From Gemmatimonadota bacterium (GTDB lineage Bacteria > Gemmatimonadota > Gemmatimonadetes > Longimicrobiales > Gaopeijiaceae), in NCBI GenBank assembly GCA_022571515.1, contig JACZXQ010000007.1:1-64000 (forward strand): 64,000 bases of DNA, read 5' to 3'. Below the pieces are notes generated by a model, which was not told the origin of the DNA, did no database searches, and was given only the letters and a program-made list of their open reading frames with translations. Numbering within the stretch: position 1 is the stretch's first letter; every line of letters begins with the position of its first letter. The translations under genes were made by a program, and so were the position numbers. Of the stretch, positions 42,744 through 53,750 are shown one piece after another.

Positions 42744-44099
42744 GTGTTCAAGAAGATTCTGATCGCCAACCGGGGGGAGATTGCGCTCCGGATCTTGCGT
42801 GCTTGCCACGAGTTGGGCGTGAAGGTCGTGGCGGTGTACTCGGAGGCGGATCGGGAGTCCCTGCACGTGCGGTTCTCCGACGAGGATGTGTGTATCGGGC
42901 CGCCGGCGGCGGCCGAGAGCTATCTCAACGTTCCTCGGATCATGGCGGCGGCTGAGGTGACGGGGGCCGAGGCGATCCATCCCGGCTATGGCTTCTTGGC
43001 CGAGAACGCCGATTTCAGTGAGATCTGCGCCCGTTCCGACATCGTGTTCATCGGCCCCACTGCCGATCAGATTCGCGCCATGGGCGACAAGGCCGCCGCG
43101 CGTGCCAAGATGAAGGAGCTCGGCGTGCCCACGGTCCCCGGGTCGGATGGCATCGTGACGGACCCGGACGAGGCCGCGGCTCTGGCTGCTGAGATCGGTT
43201 TTCCGGTCATGGTCAAAGCGTCCGCGGGCGGAGGCGGGAAGGGGATGCGGGTTGTTCCCGACGCCGAGTCGTTTGCCCAGCTTCTGCAGGCCGCGAAGAA
43301 CGAAGCCCGCGCAGCTTTCGGTGACGACGCCGTCTACCTGGAAAAGTGCATCGTGCGGCCGAGGCACGTGGAGTTTCAGGTGTTCGGCGACCAGCACGGC
43401 AACATCGTGCATCTCGGCGAGAGGGACTGTTCGATCCAGCGACGGCACCAGAAGCTCGTCGAGGAGGCGCCGTCCCCGGCCCTGACACCAGAATTGCGGG
43501 AGGCCATGGGGGAGGCAGCGGTCAAAGCCGCCGAGGGCATCGACTACGTGGGCGCCGGGACCGTGGAGTTCCTACTCGACGCCGACGGCTCATTCCACTT
43601 CATCGAGATGAACACTCGCATTCAGGTGGAGCACCCCGTCACAGAGGTGGCCACCGGCCTGGATCTGGTGAAGGAGCAGATCAGGGTGGCGAGCGGCGAG
43701 CCCCTCTCCTTTCCGGAGGAGCAACGCCGCCTTCGGGGCCACGTCATCGAGTTCCGCGTGAACGCGGAGGATCCCGAGAGGAACTTCGCTCCTTCGCCCG
43801 GGCAGATCACGACGTACCATCCTCCGGGAGGCCCCGGCGTCCGCCTCGACACGCACGTGTATGCGGGGTACAACATGCCGCAGCACTACGACTCACTGCT
43901 CGCGAAGCTGATCGTGAGTGGAAACACGCGCGAAGAGGCTATCGTAAGGGCACGTAACGCTTTGGACTCCTTCGTGATCGAGGGCGTGAAGACGACCATC
44001 CCCTTCTTGGTGGAACTCACCCGCGATGAAAATTTCGTGAGCGGTAACATCGACACCCACTTCGTGGACAACTTCATGAGTGAGCGGAGTGAGGCGTGA
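42744..44099 (+). CDS. accC: biotin carboxylase of acetyl-CoA carboxylase
   Basis: AccC carboxylates biotin on AccB using ATP and bicarbonate. Seen: [39 protein letters not shown], the glycine-rich ATP lid [14 protein letters not shown] near 157-170, [20 protein letters not shown], and [14 protein letters not shown] near 288-301. Length of 451 aa is standard. GTG start. Overlaps comB by four bases (GTGA). Carboxyltransferase genes accA/accD are not in the window. Confidence 0.97.
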   Translation: MFKKILIANRGEIALRILRACHELGVKVVAVYSEADRESLHVRFSDEDVCIGPPAAAESYLNVPRIMAAAEVTGAEAIHPGYGFLAENADFSEICARSDIVFIGPTADQIRAMGDKAAARAKMKELGVPTVPGSDGIVTDPDEAAALAAEIGFPVMVKASAGGGGKGMRVVPDAESFAQLLQAAKNEARAAFGDDAVYLEKCIVRPRHVEFQVFGDQHGNIVHLGERDCSIQRRHQKLVEEAPSPALTPELREAMGEAAVKAAEGIDYVGAGTVEFLLDADGSFHFIEMNTRIQVEHPVTEVATGLDLVKEQIRVASGEPLSFPEEQRRLRGHVIEFRVNAEDPERNFAPSPGQITTYHPPGGPGVRLDTHVYAGYNMPQHYDSLLAKLIVSGNTREEAIVRARNALDSFVIEGVKTTIPFLVELTRDENFVSGNIDTHFVDNFMSERSEA

Positions 44100-44833
44100 A
44101 AGTCGACGTACTCCTGTCCGCCGTGGAGGCCGAGGGTGCCAACGTCGCCGAACGGACGGTTCTGGTGGTCGACGTACTGCGTGCGACCAGCACGATTGTC
44201 GAGGCGTTGGCCAACGGCGCACGCGCGATCTACCCGACCTCGTCCGCCGAAGAAGCGCTCAAGCTGGCGTCCTCGCTCGGCAGGGAAGACACTTTGTTGT
44301 GTGGTGCGCGGAAGGGGCTCATGATCGAGGGGTACGCCCTGGGCAATTCGCCTGGCGAGTTCGACTCCGAGCGGGTGGAGGACAAGAGGCTGGTGATGAA
44401 CACCACCAACGGCACGCCGACCTTCCTTGCGGTGGAGCGCGCGCCTCGGGTGTACGCCGGTTCGCTGACGAACCTCGGCGCGGTGAGCCGTGCTATCGTG
44501 GAGGCCTCCACGGATTCGCTCATGATCGTATGCGCTGGGAGAGGCGGCCGGCTCTCGCTGGAGGACCTCTTATGCGCGGGGCTGATCCTTCGGCGGATCG
44601 CGGAGAGTACGGCTGAGGTGTTCGAGACGAACGACGCCGCGCGTGTCGCGACCAACCTCGCCGGACCGGTCGAGGCCAACCTCGAGTTCTTGTCGAATAC
44701 CGACGGTGGACGCATGCTCGACGAGTTGGGATTCAGAGACGACCTCATGCTGTGTGCCGAGATCGACCGTCATGACGTCGTACCGGTCATGATCGACCGT
44801 GCCATCATGCTGGACGACTCGTCCGGAGGGTAG
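44096..44833 (+). CDS. comB: ComB-family 2-phosphosulfolactate phosphatase
   Basis: ComB-family Mg-dependent acid phosphatase; in methanogens it dephosphorylates 2-phosphosulfolactate to sulfolactate on the way to coenzyme M, and the bacterial role is mostly unproven. Seen: [54 protein letters not shown] and [20 protein letters not shown], all family signatures. 245 aa. No comA, comC or other sulfolactate genes adjoin; it is coupled to accC (GTGA) and 2 nt ahead of ftsK, so genome context does not support coenzyme M synthesis. Confidence 0.9.
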   Translation: MKVDVLLSAVEAEGANVAERTVLVVDVLRATSTIVEALANGARAIYPTSSAEEALKLASSLGREDTLLCGARKGLMIEGYALGNSPGEFDSERVEDKRLVMNTTNGTPTFLAVERAPRVYAGSLTNLGAVSRAIVEASTDSLMIVCAGRGGRLSLEDLLCAGLILRRIAESTAEVFETNDAARVATNLAGPVEANLEFLSNTDGGRMLDELGFRDDLMLCAEIDRHDVVPVMIDRAIMLDDSSGG

Positions 44834-44835
44834 GG

Positions 44836-47214
44836 ATGCTGTCGAAGGAGCAGCAACAGGAGATCATCGCGTTCGGCCTCTTGGCCCTCGCGCTCTTCGT
44901 GTTGCTGAGCCTGGCCCCCGTCGCCGTGTTCGGCGTGCGTGCCGAGCAGTGGTTCCCCTCGGGTAACATGATGGGCAAGATCGGCCTGGGGGTGCAGGGC
45001 GGCTTGGCCCTGTCGTTCGGTAAGGCGTCCTTCGTGGTCCCCGCTCTGTTCGCTTTGGGTGGTCTTCAATTCGGCGGATGGCTCAGCCGGTCACTCTCCG
45101 TGCGGTTGACCATTCTCGCGGCCGGTCTGCTGATCCTCCTGCCGGTCACGCTCCGGTTGTTCGAGGGCCCTCGCGAGGAAGCCGCGAGCTTCTCACGGGG
45201 GGCGGGATGGTTCGGTGATGTGGTTGGCGCTTCCCTCCTGGGTTCGTTGGGGTTCCTCGGATCCCTCCTGCTGGTCCTGTTGGGTGGGGTCGTGCTCTCG
45301 GTGGCGACGCTCGGCTGGAACCCGCTGCGCGCGCTGGCCCGCGGGGCGGCGCAGAGCGGGGGTGCGGTGGGGATGCTCGCCAAGGCCGTGGGAGACGTCG
45401 CCCAGGACTACGCCGGCCGCCTGTCCGACCTGTGGGACGAGCGCAAGGCGGCCCGGGAGGCTGCCGCGGTGCCAGTAACTGTCGCCGAGGACGAACTCGC
45501 GGAAATGGACGTGGAGGACTCCCCGCCGGATGAGGACTTCCCTCCGAACGCCGCGGACGACGGTGAGCCGACCGAGGTCCCCGTGCCGGACGAACCCGAG
45601 GCCGAGCCTGAGGTCGAGTCAGGCCGTCCCTCGGTCAAGGTCGAGGTCAGCGCAACGGGCGTTCCGCCGGTGGATCTCCTCGACCGGGGAGTCGCAGGCG
45701 ACCGTGAGGGTATGGAGCGCGAGTTGGATCACCTGGGCGAAGTGCTGGTCGAGAAGCTCAAGACGTTCAACGTTCAGAGCAAGATCGCCGGACGCACCAC
45801 CGGGCCGGTGGTGACCCAATACGAGGTCGTGCCGGCGGCGGGCGTGAAGGTGAACAAGATCGCAAACCTCGATGCCGACCTGGCCTTGGCCATGAAAGCC
45901 CAGAGCGTGCGTATCGTGGCTCCGATTCCCGGGAAGGGTGCGGTGGGGGTGGAGATTCCGAATCCCAAGCCGGAGATCGTGCAGCTCCGCGAGGTGTTGG
46001 AAGCCCCCGAATACGCCGCGAGCAAGGCCGAGCTCCCTTTGGCGTTGGGCAAGGATCTGATGGGGAGGCCGTACGTCGCAGATCTCGCGAAGATGCCTCA
46101 CGCGTTGATCGCCGGCACGACCGGGTCGGGAAAGTCCATCTGCATCAACACCATCGTGACGAGCCTCGTGTGCCGCCACACCCCGGAGACCCTGCGCCTG
46201 CTCATGGTCGATCCAAAGATGGTGGAGTTGTCTACGTATCAGGACCTTCCCCACCTACGCCATCCGGTGGTGACGGACCCGCGTGACGCGGCGAGCGTCC
46301 TGAAGTGGGCCGTCATGGAGATGGAGCGGCGCTACGCCCTCCTGAGCGCCAACGGTGTTCGCTCCATCAGCGAGTTCAACCAGCGAGTGCGGCGTGGTGC
46401 GGACCTGCGGCGGTATCAAGCGCGTGAAGACGGCGAGGAGGAGGATCCCAACAGCTGGTTGTACGAGGACGGTATTTTACCGTACATCGTGGTCGTCATC
46501 GACGAGTTGGCCGACCTCATGATGACGGTGCAGACCGAGGTGGAAAAACCGCTTACGCTGCTCGCTCAGAAGGCCCGCGCGATCGGGATCCACCTCATCG
46601 TGGCGACTCAGCGTCCCAGCGTGAACGTGATCACCGGGCTCATCAAGGCCAACTTCCCTACACGGATCGCCTTTCGCGTGGCTTCGAAGACGGATTCGCG
46701 CACCATCCTCGATCAGAACGGTGCGGATTCGCTCCTGGGCAACGGCGACATGCTGTTCTTGCCGCCCGGAAAGAGCGAGCCCGTGCGCATCCAGGGTGCG
46801 TACATCTCCACGGAAGAGACCGATCGTATCATGGATTGGTACCGCGCACAGGCGGAGGCGCTCCTCGCAGCCGAGGCCGCATCGGACGACGAGGAAGAGG
46901 TCCAGGAGCACGACATCCTGGAGATGGTGCGCAGTACCGAACTCGAGGAAGCGGCCGAGGCGGCTCTCGGGGGCGAGAGCTCCGCCGATTGGGACGAGCT
47001 CTTCCGAGCTTCGGCGGAGGTGTGCATACAGCATGAGCAGGGCTCCACGTCCCTCCTCCAGCGGCGCCTCAAGATCGGGTATGGTCGCGCCGCGCGCATC
47101 GTCGACCAGCTGCACGACGCGGGAATCCTCGGCCCGCCGGAGGGCTCGAAGGCGCGCGAGGTGCTCGTGGGCATGGACGCACTGGACGCGATCTGCTCGG
47201 CCCGCAACCTCTAG
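44836..47214 (+). CDS. ftsK: DNA translocase FtsK/SpoIIIE
   Basis: FtsK pumps chromosome DNA at the division septum. Seen: N-terminal membrane part with about four helices (FGLLALALFVLLSLAPVAVF and others up to about residue 165), an acidic linker at about 215-270 (DVEDSPPDEDFPPNAADDG), the motor with Walker A LIAGTTGSGKSICINT near 426-433, LLMVDPKMVELSTYQDLPHL, VVVIDELADLMMT, IVATQRPSVNVITGLIKANF, and a C-terminal gamma winged-helix domain (SLLQRRLKIGYGRAARIVDQL) that reads KOPS-like sites. Full length at 792 aa. Confidence 0.97.
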   Translation: MLSKEQQQEIIAFGLLALALFVLLSLAPVAVFGVRAEQWFPSGNMMGKIGLGVQGGLALSFGKASFVVPALFALGGLQFGGWLSRSLSVRLTILAAGLLILLPVTLRLFEGPREEAASFSRGAGWFGDVVGASLLGSLGFLGSLLLVLLGGVVLSVATLGWNPLRALARGAAQSGGAVGMLAKAVGDVAQDYAGRLSDLWDERKAAREAAAVPVTVAEDELAEMDVEDSPPDEDFPPNAADDGEPTEVPVPDEPEAEPEVESGRPSVKVEVSATGVPPVDLLDRGVAGDREGMERELDHLGEVLVEKLKTFNVQSKIAGRTTGPVVTQYEVVPAAGVKVNKIANLDADLALAMKAQSVRIVAPIPGKGAVGVEIPNPKPEIVQLREVLEAPEYAASKAELPLALGKDLMGRPYVADLAKMPHALIAGTTGSGKSICINTIVTSLVCRHTPETLRLLMVDPKMVELSTYQDLPHLRHPVVTDPRDAASVLKWAVMEMERRYALLSANGVRSISEFNQRVRRGADLRRYQAREDGEEEDPNSWLYEDGILPYIVVVIDELADLMMTVQTEVEKPLTLLAQKARAIGIHLIVATQRPSVNVITGLIKANFPTRIAFRVASKTDSRTILDQNGADSLLGNGDMLFLPPGKSEPVRIQGAYISTEETDRIMDWYRAQAEALLAAEAASDDEEEVQEHDILEMVRSTELEEAAEAALGGESSADWDELFRASAEVCIQHEQGSTSLLQRRLKIGYGRAARIVDQLHDAGILGPPEGSKAREVLVGMDALDAICSARNL

Positions 47215-47306
47215 AAGGCTGTAGGGAGGGCTCTGGGCGGCTCGCCGCCGAACGACACTCCCGTGTTCCCGAACCTGGGGCCATCGTCCGGGTATGGAGG
47301 GCCGAC

Positions 47307-47989
47307 ATGACCCTACTCACACCTTTGTGGCGGCCTCGGGCACTCGTGGCGATTTTGGCGTGGGCCTGCCTTCCCGCCCCTGCTCTGGCTCAAGCGCGTG
47401 ATGCCGACGCTTATCGCGTCCTCGAGGAGGCCGCAGAACGGTTTGCGTCGGTCGAGTCGCTGTGCGCCCGGTTCGAGCAGGTCACGGAGGTCACGCTGAT
47501 CGGCCTGACGACCCGGGGACATGGCACGCTTTGCGAGAAGCACCCGAACCTGTTCTCCATGCGGTTCGCCGATCCTGAAGGCGACGTGGTGCTCGTGGAC
47601 GGCACCTACGTCTGGACGTACTACCCGAGCATGGACAAGCGACAGGTGATCCGCTTCACGGCGGGTGGCGCCGGCGCCGGGGCGGGCTTCAACTTCTTCA
47701 AGGCGTTTCTCTCCGAGCCGGAGGCCAAGTACGTCGCCGTGCACGAGGGCGTGGAGGACATCGATGGTGTGGACACACAGCGGCTCGGGCTCCGTCCGCG
47801 CGGTTCGGCGGCCTTTCGTAGCGCAACCGTTTGGGTGGCGACCGAGAGCCGGCTGCTGGTCCGTGTCCGCATCAACGACGAGAACGGCTCGGTGCGCACT
47901 CTGACCTTGAGTGACGTGCGGCTCAACCCGGAGTTGCCCGAGGACTATTTTACGTTCCACCCACCCCCCGGCGCCCGCATCGTCACGCG

Positions 47990-47993
<4 letters not shown>
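47307..47993 (+). CDS. lolA: outer-membrane lipoprotein carrier protein LolA
   Basis: LolA ferries lipoproteins across the periplasm from LolCDE to the outer membrane. Seen: signal peptide (ALVAILAWACLPAPALAQA), VESLCARFEQVTEVTLIG, GHGTLCEKHPNLFSMRFADP, VLVDGTYVWTYYPSMDKRQV and TLSDVRLNPELPEDYFTFHP, matching the LolA half-barrel. 228 aa, normal length. The ATG of rimO overlaps its stop. Its substrates here would include BamD, Pal and the FN3 lipoprotein. LolB is not seen. Confidence 0.88.
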
Positions 47994-49479
<1,486 letters not shown>

Positions 49480-49483
<4 letters not shown>

Positions 49484-50784
49484 GGAACGCCGAGCTGTGG
49501 GAGAGGGCTCAACGGTCGATCCCGGGAGGCGTCAACTCGCCGGTCCGGTCGTTCCGGTCGGTGGGGAGCACGCCGTTCTTCGTCGAGCGCGGGTCCGGCC
49601 CCTACCTGACGGACGTGGATGGCCGGCGCTACATCGATTACGTGCTGAGTTGGGGTCCCCTGATCCTGGGGCATGCCCATCCGGCGGTGACCGAGGCGCT
49701 GGCCGAGCAGTTGGAGATGGGTACGAGCTACGGCGCGCCGACCGAGGCCGAAGTGGAACTGGCCGAACGCGTGGTCAGGCTCGTGCCGAGCGTCGAGATG
49801 GTGCGCTTGGTCAACTCCGGCACGGAGGCCACCATGAGCGCGCTACGGCTGGCCCGTGCCGCCACCGGAAGGGATGTGGTGGTCAAGTTCTCGGGGTGTT
49901 ACCACGGCCACGCCGATGCGTTCTTGGTTGCCGCCGGGAGCGGTGTCGCCACACTAGGCCTCCCTGATTCGCCGGGTGTTCCGGCCGCGACCGCGGCCCA
50001 GACAGCGGTCCTGCCCTTCAACGATCTGCCTGCGGTGGAAGACCTCCTGGCACAGCGCGGTTCGGAGATCGCGGCGATGTTCGTGGAGCCGGTCGTGGGT
50101 AATTCGGGCCTCATCCCACCTCTGCCGGGATTCCTGGAGGGGCTCAGGGCGCTCACCAGCCGGCACGGAGTCTTGCTCGTCTTTGACGAAGTGATGACGG
50201 GCTTCCGCGTGGCGTTGGGCGGTGCGCAGGAGTACTACGGCGTCATGCCGGACCTGACCACGCTCGGCAAGGTCATCGGCGGCGGGCTTCCGGTGGGCGC
50301 ATTCGGAGGTTCCGCGGAGTTGATGAGGCTGGTCGCACCGGCCGGTTCCGTCTACCAGGCGGGTACCCTGTCGGGCAATCCGCTCGCGACCGCGGCGGGA
50401 ATCGCCCAGCTCAGGTACTTGGAGGAGAACGATCCGTTCGATGCCCTCGCGGCCGCGGCGACGAGGCTGGCGGACGGACTGGTGGAGGCTCTCCGCACCG
50501 CTGGATTCCCAGCCACCGGTAGGTCCGTGGGCTCGATGTGGGGAGTCTTCTTCCACGAGGGGCCGGTCGATTCGTTCGAGGATGCCCAGGAGGCGGACAC
50601 GGAGGCTTTTTCACGCTTCCACGCCGCCGCGCTCGAACGCGGTGTATTTCTTGCTCCGTCTCCCTACGAGGCCGGCTTCGTTTCGACGGTCCACACCCCT
50701 GAGGTGGTGGACGAGACGCTGGCCGTCTTCAGAGAGGCGGCCCAAGCGGTGGCGGGATCGACAGATGAGTCCCAGGACGACTAA
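49480..50784 (+). CDS. hemL: glutamate-1-semialdehyde 2,1-aminomutase
   Basis: HemL converts glutamate-1-semialdehyde to 5-aminolevulinate, joining HemA and HemB in this window. Seen: ERAQRSIPGGVNSPVRSF, WGPLILGHAHPAVTEAL, LVNSGTEATMSALRLARA, KFSGCYHGHADAFLV, LVFDEVMTGFRVALGG, and PLP-binding Lys near 264 in LTTLGKVIGGGLPVGAFGG. 434 aa, complete. It overlaps rimO by four bases (ATGA). Confidence 0.97.
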
Positions 50785-50803
50785 ACCGAAGGGAACGGAT
50801 ACG

Positions 50804-51472
50804 ATGACGAGTCGCTCGTGTGTGGGGATCGCGTTCGTGTTGCTGGCGCTCGCGGTGCCGGGCAGGATGGTGGGTCAGAGCCTGGATGAGTTCGACTACG
50901 AGAACCTGTCGTTTCGCGGTGTCATGCTGGAGAGCGGCCACCTTTGGGCGGACAATGCGGAGAACACGTCCAGCCTGGCCATCAGGTTCGACCTGGGGTA
51001 TCTCGCGCCCGGCTTTCGGCTGGTGCCCGGAGTGTCGTACTGGTCTTCGGAACTCGACCGTGGCCAGGTCGCGGGGCTCGAGAACCGCCTCAACGAGCTG
51101 GTGGTTGCCCAGGGTGGTGCTCCCGGAGCCATTCGGTTGGGCACCATCGACCGGCGGGATATCGCGCTCACCCTGGACGGTCATTTCGTCTGGTCGGTGC
51201 CGTTCGGCCTTGTGAGCTTCGCCGGCGCCGGAGTGTCCGCCCACTTCCTGGACGGGTCCGGTGCCGCCATCGATGATACGTTCATCGAGGATCTGCTCGA
51301 CTCGGTGCAGGCAGGCGTCAATGTCCATCTTGGGTTGGAGTACTCATTGCACGACCGGGTCAAGATCTACGGGAGCCCCAAGGTGGAGTTGCTCGATGAC
51401 CTCAAATATTTCGAGCTTCGCTTCGGCGCCCACATCCTCTGGGGGGGGCTTGCACCGGGGGAGCGCCGGTAG
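50804..51472 (+). CDS. secreted outer-membrane barrel-like protein
   Basis: A 222-aa protein with a signal peptide (CVGIAFVLLALAVPGRMVG). The mature part is rich in alternating hydrophobic/polar beta strands and aromatics (TSSLAIRFDLGYLAPGFRLV, DGHFVWSVPFGLVSFAGAG, VHLGLEYSLHDRVKIYGSPK) and ends in a terminal strand (YFELRFGAHILWGG). This is the look of a small outer-membrane beta-barrel with about eight strands. It shares no family I recognise, and the role is unknown. It lies 19 nt after hemL, and its TAG overlaps the next gene's GTG by one base. Confidence 0.7.
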   Translation: MTSRSCVGIAFVLLALAVPGRMVGQSLDEFDYENLSFRGVMLESGHLWADNAENTSSLAIRFDLGYLAPGFRLVPGVSYWSSELDRGQVAGLENRLNELVVAQGGAPGAIRLGTIDRRDIALTLDGHFVWSVPFGLVSFAGAGVSAHFLDGSGAAIDDTFIEDLLDSVQAGVNVHLGLEYSLHDRVKIYGSPKVELLDDLKYFELRFGAHILWGGLAPGERR

Positions 51473-52491
51473 TGGCCACAGGTAGCGTGGATCCTGTTCG
51501 GGTAGGCATCATCGGTACGGGTGCGATCAGCCAGATCGTGCACCTGCCGATTCTGACCGAGCGCACGGACGTCACGGTGGCCGGCGTGTGCGATGTCGAC
51601 CAGCCCAAAGCCGAGGCGATCGCCGAACGCTTCGGCGTCGGCCACGTCGTCACCGACGAGGTGCTCATCGCGGACCCCGAGGTGGACGCGGTCATCATTT
51701 GCACGCCCACGTACTTGCACGAGCGGCTCGCCGTGGCGGCGCTCAACGCGGGCAAGCACGTGCTGGTGGAGCGGCCGCTGGCCTTGACCGCCGAAGCGAC
51801 CGAGAATGTGGTCAACGCGGCTCGTGAGTCCGGGCGCTGCCTGATGGTGGGCCTGAGTCATCGCTTCAGGCCCGACGCCGGGGCTCTGGCGACCTTCGTA
51901 GCCGGCGGCGAATTGGGCACCGTCTTCGCTGTTTGCGGTAGCTCGCTCACCCGCCGCATGCCCTTCGGCCGGATTACGTGGCGTCAGCAGCGGGGCGAGG
52001 CGGGCGGTGGGGCCCTCATGGATCTAGGGGTGCAGGCGCTCGACCTGGCCTTCTGGCTGGTGGGGTATCCGAAGATCACGAGAGTGTCCGCCGTCATGAG
52101 GACGGGCGAGGCCGGCGTGGAGGACTCGGCGACGGTCCTGGCCGTGTCGGAGAGCGGCACCGCCTTCAACATCGATGTGAGTTGGAGCCTGTTCGCCGAA
52201 GCCGACCAGCATTCGGCGCGGGTCATGGGTACCGAGGGCTCCGGTTCGCTCCCGCCGCTTCAGGTGCACAAGCAGTTGGGCGGCAGGCCCATGAACGTCA
52301 CTCCCCGGCAACCGAAGCCCCGCGGAGGGGAGAATCTTTTCACCAACGCCTACCGGCGCTTGCTCGACGAGTTCGTGCGTGGGATTTCCGGGCATTCCGA
52401 TATACCGCTTCCGGTCGAACAGATCGAACTGATGAAGGTGGTCGAGGCGGCCTACCGATCGGCGCGGGAGCAGTGCGAGGTGGCGCTGTAG
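51472..52491 (+). CDS. Gfo/Idh/MocA-family oxidoreductase
   Basis: NAD(P)-dependent oxidoreductase of the Gfo/Idh/MocA family acting on sugars or sugar derivatives. Seen: VRVGIIGTGAISQIVHLPIL (Rossmann glycine motif), AVIICTPTYLHERLAVAALNAGKHVLVERPLALT, where the usual E-K-P reads E-R-P, and SHRFRPDAGAL, GGALMDLGVQALDLAFWLVG with the catalytic-region Asp. 339 aa, standard size. GTG start 1 nt into the previous stop. The Lys-to-Arg change in the EKP motif removes the usual catalytic lysine. The substrate is unknown. Confidence 0.88.
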   Translation: MATGSVDPVRVGIIGTGAISQIVHLPILTERTDVTVAGVCDVDQPKAEAIAERFGVGHVVTDEVLIADPEVDAVIICTPTYLHERLAVAALNAGKHVLVERPLALTAEATENVVNAARESGRCLMVGLSHRFRPDAGALATFVAGGELGTVFAVCGSSLTRRMPFGRITWRQQRGEAGGGALMDLGVQALDLAFWLVGYPKITRVSAVMRTGEAGVEDSATVLAVSESGTAFNIDVSWSLFAEADQHSARVMGTEGSGSLPPLQVHKQLGGRPMNVTPRQPKPRGGENLFTNAYRRLLDEFVRGISGHSDIPLPVEQIELMKVVEAAYRSAREQCEVAL

Positions 52492-52493
52492 CC

Positions 52494-53750
52494 TTGCTGG
52501 GATGGCTTGGGAGGGCGGCGGAGCGCGCGGTAATGGGCGTGATCCTGGCGCTGGTACCCACTCAGGTCATGGGCCAGGATGCCGGTTCGGCCCGCCCGGC
52601 GGCACCCGAGCCGGGCTCGGACCTGGAGGTGGTGCTCATGACCATTGGGCCGGGCCAAGCCATCTGGGAACGATGGAGCCACAACGCCATCTGGATCCGA
52701 GATCGAAGCGCCGGCACCGAGGCGGCCTACAACTGGGGCATCTTCGACTTCGGGCAGGAGAACTTCCTTCCCCGCTTGTTCCTCGGCCGGATGCTCTACG
52801 AGGTGCAGTCCTACCACGCCCCGGCTTTGATCGACTTCTACGAGTCCGTCGGCCGCGACGTCTCGCTCCAGGACATCAACCTCACTCCCAGCCAGCGCTT
52901 GGAGCTCCAGAGGCTCCTCATTGCCAACGACACGGACGCCAACCGCTCGTACCTCTACGACTACTTCCTGGACAACTGCTCGACTCGGGTGCGTGACGTG
53001 CTCGATGTCGTGCTGGACGGGCAAATCAGGCGTGCCACGGAGTCCATGGAAACCGGCACGACCTTCCGGTGGCACGCCGCGCGCCTGCTCCAGTCCATTC
53101 CGTGGGCGTACTCGGGGATGCAGTTCATCGTCGGCCATCGCGGCGACCGCCCGATCAGCGCATGGGAGGAGATGTTCTTGCCGCTGAAGCTGCAACGCCA
53201 TCTCGAGGGCATTCGGGTTGTCGGGGCGGACGGCGCTCCGATCCCTTTGATGGGACCACGCCGGAGGGCGTTCGATCGCGAACCCGCCGTGGTGCCGCAG
53301 AGTGCGCCTGGGTTCATCTTCGGGTACCTCTTCGTCGGGTTGGGCTTGGCTGCGGTGCTGGCCATGGCCGCACGGGCGGGCGTGGGGGGCAACCGAGCGG
53401 CACGCTGGGGTTTTGCCCTCGTGGGAGGAGCCTGGAGCCTGGTGATCGGCTTCGCCGGCACGGTTTTGGTGCTGTCGTGGTTCTTCACGGATCACACGGT
53501 TTTTCAACTCAACGAGAACGCGCTCCAGCTCAGCCCGCTCTCGTTGCCGCTGGCCCTGCTGATTCCAGCGGCCGTGTTCGGCCGCGGCGCCCGACTTGCA
53601 AAAACCCTGGCGGTGACGGCGGCGGCGCTGTCCGTGGCCGGCATGGTCCTCCAGGTGATCCCCCTTTTCGACCAGGTGAACGGCGTGGTGATTGCGCTCG
53701 CGCTGCCGGTGCACATCGCCGTTGCCTGGGGTGTGTGGTTGGAGGCTTGA
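52494..53750 (+). CDS. DUF4105 membrane protein
   Basis: A protein of about 418 aa: signal or anchor segment (LGWLGRAAERAVMGVILALV), a periplasmic DUF4105 domain at about 40-270 (GQAIWERWSHNAIWIRDRSA, YNWGIFDFGQENFLPRLFLG, DYFLDNCSTRVRDVLDVVLD with a His/Cys pattern reminiscent of NlpC/P60-like peptidases), then four transmembrane helices to the C terminus. The His and Cys suggest a cysteine-hydrolase-like fold, but no catalytic role is proven. TTG 52494 is chosen for the longer signal segment; ATG 52533 is possible. Its stop overlaps lnt (TTGA). Confidence 0.78.
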   Translation: MLGWLGRAAERAVMGVILALVPTQVMGQDAGSARPAAPEPGSDLEVVLMTIGPGQAIWERWSHNAIWIRDRSAGTEAAYNWGIFDFGQENFLPRLFLGRMLYEVQSYHAPALIDFYESVGRDVSLQDINLTPSQRLELQRLLIANDTDANRSYLYDYFLDNCSTRVRDVLDVVLDGQIRRATESMETGTTFRWHAARLLQSIPWAYSGMQFIVGHRGDRPISAWEEMFLPLKLQRHLEGIRVVGADGAPIPLMGPRRRAFDREPAVVPQSAPGFIFGYLFVGLGLAAVLAMAARAGVGGNRAARWGFALVGGAWSLVIGFAGTVLVLSWFFTDHTVFQLNENALQLSPLSLPLALLIPAAVFGRGARLAKTLAVTAAALSVAGMVLQVIPLFDQVNGVVIALALPVHIAVAWGVWLEA

